From Eretmocerus hayati (taxonomy: Eukaryota; Arthropoda; Insecta; Hymenoptera; Aphelinidae): DNA of 64,000 bases. The notes below the pieces were generated by a model. That model was not told where the DNA came from. It was given only the letters and a program-made list of their open reading frames with translations, and ran no database searches. A program made the position numbers and the translations under genes. Shown here in pieces: positions 58,401-64,000 of this stretch (positions are counted from its first letter, which is position 1; each line of letters begins with the position of its first letter). Location of the stretch: the NCBI GenBank assembly GCA_029851415.1, contig CM056742.1:82078748-82142747 (forward strand), written 5' to 3'.

Positions 58401-60440
58401 TGAATTCGTGTTGTAGTCTTGTTCCTGATATCGCTGCAAAACAACGATGCTCAGTGATAAGTCAAAGAGTTGCTATTTCCCACCTGTCATACTGCTAGAG
58501 AGCTTCATGCATCGGCATCAAGATCAAGGAAGGAAATATCATGCATTCAATTCAGAGATTCTGCATTCGATACAGTCACAACCGGTTCGAAATTCAGAGT
58601 TTGAATCGGGGGTTCGCGAGTCCTGCAATGATAGGGATCATAGCAATCAATCATCATGTAAATTTCTCATCATTTGTGCCCTTGAGGCGATCTGTGCATT
58701 GCCGCCAAGGCCCAGGAGTCCATAATACATTCTCGTTCAGACTATGCACCTATGACGATCATGAGTATTCTTGGAATCGTATTGTAGTCTAGTTTCTAAC
58801 GTCGTTGGGGAATACTGATACTCGGTGATGGGTCTGATGATAGCTCTTTCGCGTCATTCGAACTATCAAGGAGCTCTGTGCATTGTTTCGATATCAAACA
58901 GATGAATGATGGGTCCCTGAATCACGCTTTCCTGCATCCAACACGATCACAACCGATGCAAAATTCAGAATTCGAATCGAGGTTTCGCGAGTTCTGCAAT
59001 CATGAGAATCATAGCAATTTATTGTCATGTGTATTACTCATCATTTGAGCATTTGAGCCCACGGAGAGATCTGTGCATTGCCGCCAGAGCCCGGGGATCT
59101 GTATTACATTTTTATTCACAAGATCATGCACCTGTGACGACCACGAGTATTCTTGAATTCATATTGTAGTCTTGTTCCTGATATCGCTGCAAAACAACGA
59201 TGCTCAGTGATAAGTCAAAGAGTTGCTATTCCCCACCTGTCATACTGCTAGAGAGCTTCATGCATCGGCATCAAGATCAAGGAAGGAAATATCATGCATT
59301 CAATTCAGAGATTCTGCATTCGATACAGTCACAACCGGTCCGAAATTCAGAGTTTGAATCGGGGGTTCGCGAGTCCTGCAATGATAGGGATCATAGCAAT
59401 CAATCATCATGTAAATTTCTCATCATTTGTGCCCTTGAGGCGATCTGTGCATTGCCGCCAAGGCCCAGGAGTCCATAATACATTCTCGTTCAGACTATGC
59501 ACCTATGACGATCATGAGTATTCTTGGAATCGTATTGTAGTCTAGTTTCTAACGTCGTTGGGGAATACTGATACTCGGTGATGGGTCTGATGATAGCTCT
59601 TTCGCGTCATTCGAACTATCAAGGAGCTCTGTGCATTGTTTCGATATCAAACAGATGAATGATGGGTCCCTGAATCACGCTTTCCTGCATCCAACACGAT
59701 CACAACCGATGCAAAATTCAGAATTCGAATCGAGGTTTCGCGAGTTCTGCAATCATGAGAATCATAGCAATTTATTGTCATGTGTATTACTCATCATTTG
59801 AGCATTTGAGCCCACGGAGAGATCTGTGCATTGCCGCCAGAGCCCGGGGATCTGTATTACATTTTTATTCACAAGTTCATGCACCTGTGACGACCACGAG
59901 TATTCTTGAATTCATATTGTAGTCTTGTTCCTGATATCGCTGCAAAACAACGATGCTCAGTGATGAGTCAGAGATTTGCTATTCCTCACCTGTGATACTG
60001 GTAGAGAGGTTGGTGCATTGTGATCGGGATCAAGGGGAAGAACATCATGTTTGCAATTGCGAGATTCTGCATTCGATACGGTCACAACCCATCCAAAATT
60101 CAGAGTTTGAATCAAGCTGCGCGAAATTTGCAATAATACGATCCCAAGCAATTCGTTATGATATCAACCACTCATCATTCAAGCCCACAGAGAGATCCGT
60201 GCATTGCCACCAAGGCCAGAGATTCCATGTTACTTTCCCATTCACAAGACTATGCACCTATGACGATCACGAGTTGTCTCAGAATCGTTGTTGAAATCTA
60301 GTTTTTGAGATCACTGCAAACTAATGATGCTCAGTGGTGAGTTGCATCTCTTCTCACCATTGATTTGAGCCCCCGAAGAGCTCTGAGCACTGCCTTCGAG
60401 ATCCAGGGAAAGAATCTCGTTTCCAATAATTATACTTCGC
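55430..60440. repeat. ~375-bp tandem array with 753-bp dimer duplication
   Basis: A landmark near GATGCTCAGTGATGAG recurs at about 55539, 55909, 56283, 56656, 57032, 58065, 58441, 58814, 59195, 59568, 59947 and 60321 (370-381 bp apart except across an insertion). Two monomer types alternate. The dimers starting at 58,441 and 59,195 are almost identical, showing recent amplification. Short plus-strand frames repeated here are by-products. Confidence 0.85.
57319..57900. repeat. ~270-bp CpG-rich repeat interrupting the 375-bp array
   Basis: Two full units (57,319 and 57,589) and the start of a third (57,859), rich in the palindrome CGCGTACGCG. The third flank also matches the left start of the array at 55,415-55,550. 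Confidence 0.75.
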
Positions 60441-62177
60441 TCACGCAAAAGTACGAGACATGCGGCAAATGAGTTGAGGGTGCAAAACTTTCGCATGACC
60501 AAAAATTCCCCAATTCGTGCACGCGAAAGTTCATAACTCCGGGAAGTGTTGGATTTTCGTGTGCCATCGCTAGTTGCACGCGAAGATCCGAAACTCGGAG
60601 CAGGTCACTCGAGGCCGGAAATTTTTCCGAGTGCGCGGTAATCCAAAATTCGGCCCGAACGAGTTCAGGTTGGGCAGATTTCGTGTGCGCGAAGATTTTT
60701 CACTTCAGCACGCAAAAGTTCGAAACTCGTGGCAGTCGAGCTTGGATTGATATCTTTCGCGTACGCGAAAATTACTCTTATAGCGCGCGCAAAATTTGAA
60801 ATTACCTCGACAGACAAGTTAGAGAACGGAAACTCTCGCATGCGCGGGGAAGAAAGTCGCCCGCGCACATGGAAATTTCCCCCCCTTCTACAGATACTTT
60901 GTCAGCTTCTCAATCATATGATTACGAATAGAAGGTCTCTTTCTTCCCATGTAGGAAATTCCGCGTACGCGAAAGAAGCTTCTCGCGGGCGCCACAGTGG
61001 ATATCGTTACGCGTGGAGTAACAATCCTCGATATTTCACAGGGAGACGAATCTTTAAAGTTCCCACAACGAGACTTTATGTTGGAGAAAGAGCCCCGAAG
61101 TTTATCAAGAGATAAAGTGAAAGAGTCATTTCACGCTGTCTACATAGAAACAATCATAGCGTGAACCATCATCTCCGTTCATGCGGATTACCCAAAAGAT
61201 GATCTGGACTGCGCAAAGGGAAAACGAACACCCGATAAATTGTCGAAATTAGCATACGCGAGCATGAACTAAAATTTTATGGTTGACGCTGAGATTGCTG
61301 TCGTGCATGAGCGAGTTAGACCATAGCGTTCGCGAGGCTCATGTTGAAAGGGAAAGAAGAAGAAACGGGATCAGGACAATTTCTTGCAAACGCGATGGTT
61401 CAGTAATTCAGCGCGCGCGAAAATCGATGTGACGTATCGTACGATTTATCGCGTACGCGAAACCCAACTCCATTGACTCACCTCAGCAGTACCAATCTCT
61501 GGCACTTAAATAGAGGATCACTGCCGGAACTCCAAATCAGGTCGATTGAATCGGCTAATCCCCAAGCCTAAGTAAAGAAATGAGGCATGACCTTTTACGA
61601 GCAAAAGGGTCACTTGGAGAACTTAAGATAGCTCGATCTGCATTGAGTCCGCTACCTCGTCTGCACTGAGCCTCAGCAAACGACAGCTCAAGCCACGCAT
61701 CACAGCAGAAAATAAACATTCCTAACGATGCAATTTGACAGGAATGCTCCTTGACCGACGAGAAAAAGTGAACACAACACAAACACGTGGCATCATTTCG
61801 CACAAATTGGTCGCGGGCCATGCAATTGATGCACCGAAAACATGGCCCGCAGCAGACACATCGCATCATCTGTACTGCGTTATCTGCGACGAGATATCTG
61901 CTACGATACGGCATGCCGACCTTCTGCTGCAGCGGCCAAGGCCAAGGCCACGGTTGTTTGTTTGTCGGCTCTCGCCACGCATGCCACATAACATTATTCC
62001 ACACACCTTATTATTTAACAACACTCTCCGCGACTCCCACAACACGAAAATTCGAACTCGAACGCACAAAGCACTGCGTCGTTGCCTCTGCAGAAGTGCT
62101 CATGATATTATGCAATGCCGCTGCCACCGCACCCGCCGAAGACACAGCTCTCACAAAAACGCGAACGTCCCAACACG
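60440..62177. other. CpG-rich right subterminal region
   Basis: No supported gene; frames at 61,555-62,310 are open on both strands and look compositional. It contains several TTCGCGTACGCGAA-type palindromes (60,757; 60,961; 61,449). Confidence 0.5.
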
Positions 62178-62503
62178 CACAGCACACCAATTAATTTTCA
62201 ATTTTCTGACGCCAACAGCTCGCGCTAAAAAATCAGGGTTCACAATCAACACAAAAGCAGCCGACAAACACACCCCTCCGTGCCATAACCAAGCAGAATA
62301 CACAATGTAACGCTTTGGTGCAATGCTAGCCGTTAAGCATTACACACCAAGCGTTCCTGACATAACGCTAAAAAATACGTTCTTCCACACGACAGTCACA
62401 AACTCAGGAAACCGTAACAAACTCTCTCGATCTCACCAATCGAAATAACAAACTCACCGCTACCTAATTTTTTCGGGGTGTACGCGAATTCTGAAACATG
62501 TTG
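62178..62503 (-). repeat. Right terminal inverted repeat of the 28.7-kb element
   Basis: Reverse complement of 33,801-34,128. Followed by the TA target duplicate (62,504-62,505). Confidence 0.85.
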
Positions 62504-62505
62504 TA

Positions 62506-62886
62506 TATGGAGAAATATCAAATGAGCAAATGGAATTTGTAAAAGACGAAGAATTGGCTTTTGACCTTATATAGGAATTCGACGAGCTTCCTTTAAAGGA
62601 GTCAACGACGATGCAAATTTGCGTAAGAAACAGGTTAGAAAATATGAAATTGAAAGATTTTGAAGAATCAAAGCGTTTTTTCACAGAATTTGAAAAACTG
62701 ATGAATAAATTGGAAGAAGCTGGTGCGAAAGTTGATGGAGAAGAAAAGATGAGCTACATGCTGAAAACACTCCCCAGTTCAATGAGTCACATAGGTGATC
62801 TGGTAGATGTTCTTAAGCCAAAAGATCGGACAACGGAATACGTCAAGAATAAAATGAAGACGTTTGAAATTCGAGATGAGAAGTGA
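62506..62886 (+). CDS. Copia gag, central fragment
   Basis: Continues the frame of 33,600-33,800 directly after the insert. One in-frame TAG at 62,572-62,574 and a terminal TGA at 62,884-62,886 break it. Helical gag segments (L-x-x-M-K-x-x-x-F and S-M-S-H) match the UBN2-type Copia gag fold. Confidence 0.8.
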
Positions 62887-63688
62887 TAACGATAAAGGAC
62901 AGAGACATAGTTCAAATGTATCCAGAGTAGAGAGGAAGAACCATGAAACCAGAACTTGCAACTACTGTGGTGAGCCAGGCCATATAAAATTCCGCTGCCC
63001 CAACAACAGATCGGACCGAAGTAACAACCGGGAAGGAATGCAGCAACAATATCAATAGGGGTATCAGATGAATCACCAGCAAGGTGGTGGCTATCAACAG
63101 CGAGGAGGCGGTTATCAACAACAGAACAATCGAGGTTATCATAATGGTCGTGAAAGAGCCCGAGGTATGTATCAAAATCGAGATAGTCGTGGATCAGGCC
63201 GCGGTTGGTATCACTAACAGAGTAATAATAATAGTGGCGAGAGACAAAATAATACCAAGGCAGAAACATTTGTTGTAGAGGTAACGAACAATTTCGATGA
63301 ATTCTATGAATCTGAGAATTTTTCCGATAGGAAGATTGAAATTCTTGCATGCTCTAGAGTGGATGGGAACAGAATAGATTGGTTACTCGACAGTGGGTGT
63401 ACTGATCACATCATAAATAATCTCTCATATTATTCAAACTATATTGATTTACGAGAGTCAGTTGAGGTTAAGATAGGGGATGGAACAGTTCTCAAAGCCA
63501 CTCAAATTGGGAATGTCGTTAGTTGTTTTAATATCGAAGGGAAGGACAAACAAATCAATATGAGAAACATATTTTTCGTCAAAGAAATGGATAGGAATCT
63601 CATCAGCTATGCCAAAGTAATAGATTGGGATAAAATAGTTCCCATAGGGAAAACATCGAAGATTTTCAATTGTGATACGAATGAATGA
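62864..63688 (+). CDS. Copia gag zinc knuckle and aspartic protease
   Basis: A second frame carries the CCHC knuckle C-N-Y-C-G-E-P-G-H-I-K-F-R-C near 62,960-63,000, a Gly/Arg/Gln-rich RNA-binding stretch, and the protease motif L-D-S-G-C-T-D-H-I near 63,390. In-frame stops at 63,056-63,058 and about 63,213-63,215 show decay. Relative to the preceding gag it is shifted by one frame. Confidence 0.8.
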
Positions 63689-63706
63689 ATTGCAATCGCG
63701 TAGAAA

Positions 63707-64000
63707 GAGAATGGTTTATATAAAATGAGTAGTACCTTAAAGAAGAGAGGTGCAAATTATGTAACCAGAAGAGAAACAGGTGAAATGACTCCCAGAGAAA
63801 GATATCATCGAATTTTGGGCCATGTCAATTTTAATCATTTAAACATTCTATCGGAAGAAAAACTTGTTGAAGGATTGCCAAATGGATTGGAGTCACAGTT
63901 GATGGAATGTGGAACGTGTATTCAAAATAAAATGCACAATCTACCTTTTGAGAATAATCGCCACAGAGCCGAAGAGTTATTAGAAATTGTTCATACAGAC
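63707..64000 (+). CDS. Copia GAG-pre-integrase and start of integrase
   Basis: Ninety-eight codons running off the window. The L-Y-K-M motif, a zinc-binding H-x4-...-H with C-G-T-C, and the first catalytic-core strand (I-V-H-T-D) at the very end are visible. The strand is the same as the gag and protease pieces; the intact 3' part should lie beyond 64,000. Confidence 0.8.

Larger units (their letters stand above)
33801..62503. mobile_element. 28.7-kb TIR-bounded composite DNA element inserted in Copia gag
   Basis: The ends are inverted copies of each other (about 325 bp, near-identical for the outermost 54 bp with one mismatch), starting CAACATGTTTCAG. The dinucleotide TA lies on both sides (33,799-33,800 and 62,504-62,505) as a target duplication. 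Taking out the segment and one TA leaves the Copia gag frame continuous, which fixes both boundaries to the base. Inside are a CACTA/EnSpm-like transposase, a four-exon companion gene, a 3.54-kb inverted duplication of most of both, a foldback MITE family, minisatellites and tandem arrays. The terminal bases are not CACTA/CACTG, so either this is an atypical member or a CACTA-like element is nested inside a different TIR element. Confidence 0.75.

Noticed and set aside
55698..60294. Repeated plus-strand frames of 63-113 codons
   Set aside because: They repeat with the 375-bp array and lack conserved starts or domains.
61555..62310. Overlapping 149- and 191-codon frames on opposite strands
   Set aside because: Cys/His/Arg-rich by composition, open on both strands, adjacent to and partly inside the TIR.
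33801..62503. Polinton/Maverick or virus-like interpretation of the large TIR element
   Set aside because: No family-B polymerase, packaging ATPase, protease, capsid or retroviral-type integrase seen; target duplication is TA, not 6 bp.

Overview
The window is eukaryotic, most likely insect or other arthropod. It has GT-AG introns, low coding density, no operons, and layered retrotransposons and DNA transposons of arthropod type (Gypsy with tRNA-primed LTR, Copia, a LINE fragment, a CACTA-like transposase). The species cannot be named from the sequence. All homology statements are from pattern recognition; no search was run.

Region 1 (1-13,200) holds the only genes that do not look like transposon genes. 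One is a plus-strand protein with a JmjC-like Fe(II)/2-oxoglutarate fold followed by four zinc fingers (595-2325), with a frame-broken continuation. There are two weak minus-strand hypotheticals (4764-5901) and a small orphan (6323-6724). Two tandem paralogous genes end in SINA/SIAH-class RING fingers (8114-9907 and 10874-12941). Their first coding exons are the same length (285 nt), and the first copy carries an in-frame TAG.

Region 2 (13,207-22,791) is a decayed minus-strand Gypsy element. It runs 5' LTR, primer binding site, gag with two zinc knuckles, protease-RT-RNase H, then an OTU cysteine-protease domain and a macro-like module inserted before the integrase. The first part of the integrase and the 3' LTR are missing. 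Its LTR abuts a ~175-bp satellite array with a three-monomer higher-order repeat (22,792-24,995).

Region 3 (25,000-33,600) is mostly non-coding: LTR-like ends, a LINE reverse-transcriptase fragment, a tRNA-like relic and microsatellites.

Region 4 (33,600-64,000) is the most striking part. A Copia retrotransposon is split within gag by a 28.7-kb segment (33,801-62,503). This segment has ~325-bp terminal inverted repeats and a 2-bp TA target duplication, and the gag frame resumes exactly across it. The segment carries a CACTA/EnSpm-like transposase (one nonsense codon) and a four-exon companion gene in which every intron is phase 1. Part of this block is copied as a 3.54-kb inverted repeat (39,751-43,291 and 46,308-49,850). 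The segment also contains a foldback MITE family, two related minisatellites (61 and 151 bp), a ~375-bp tandem array and CGCGTACGCG palindromes near the right end. The remainder of Copia (gag, zinc knuckle, protease, start of integrase) follows and leaves the window.
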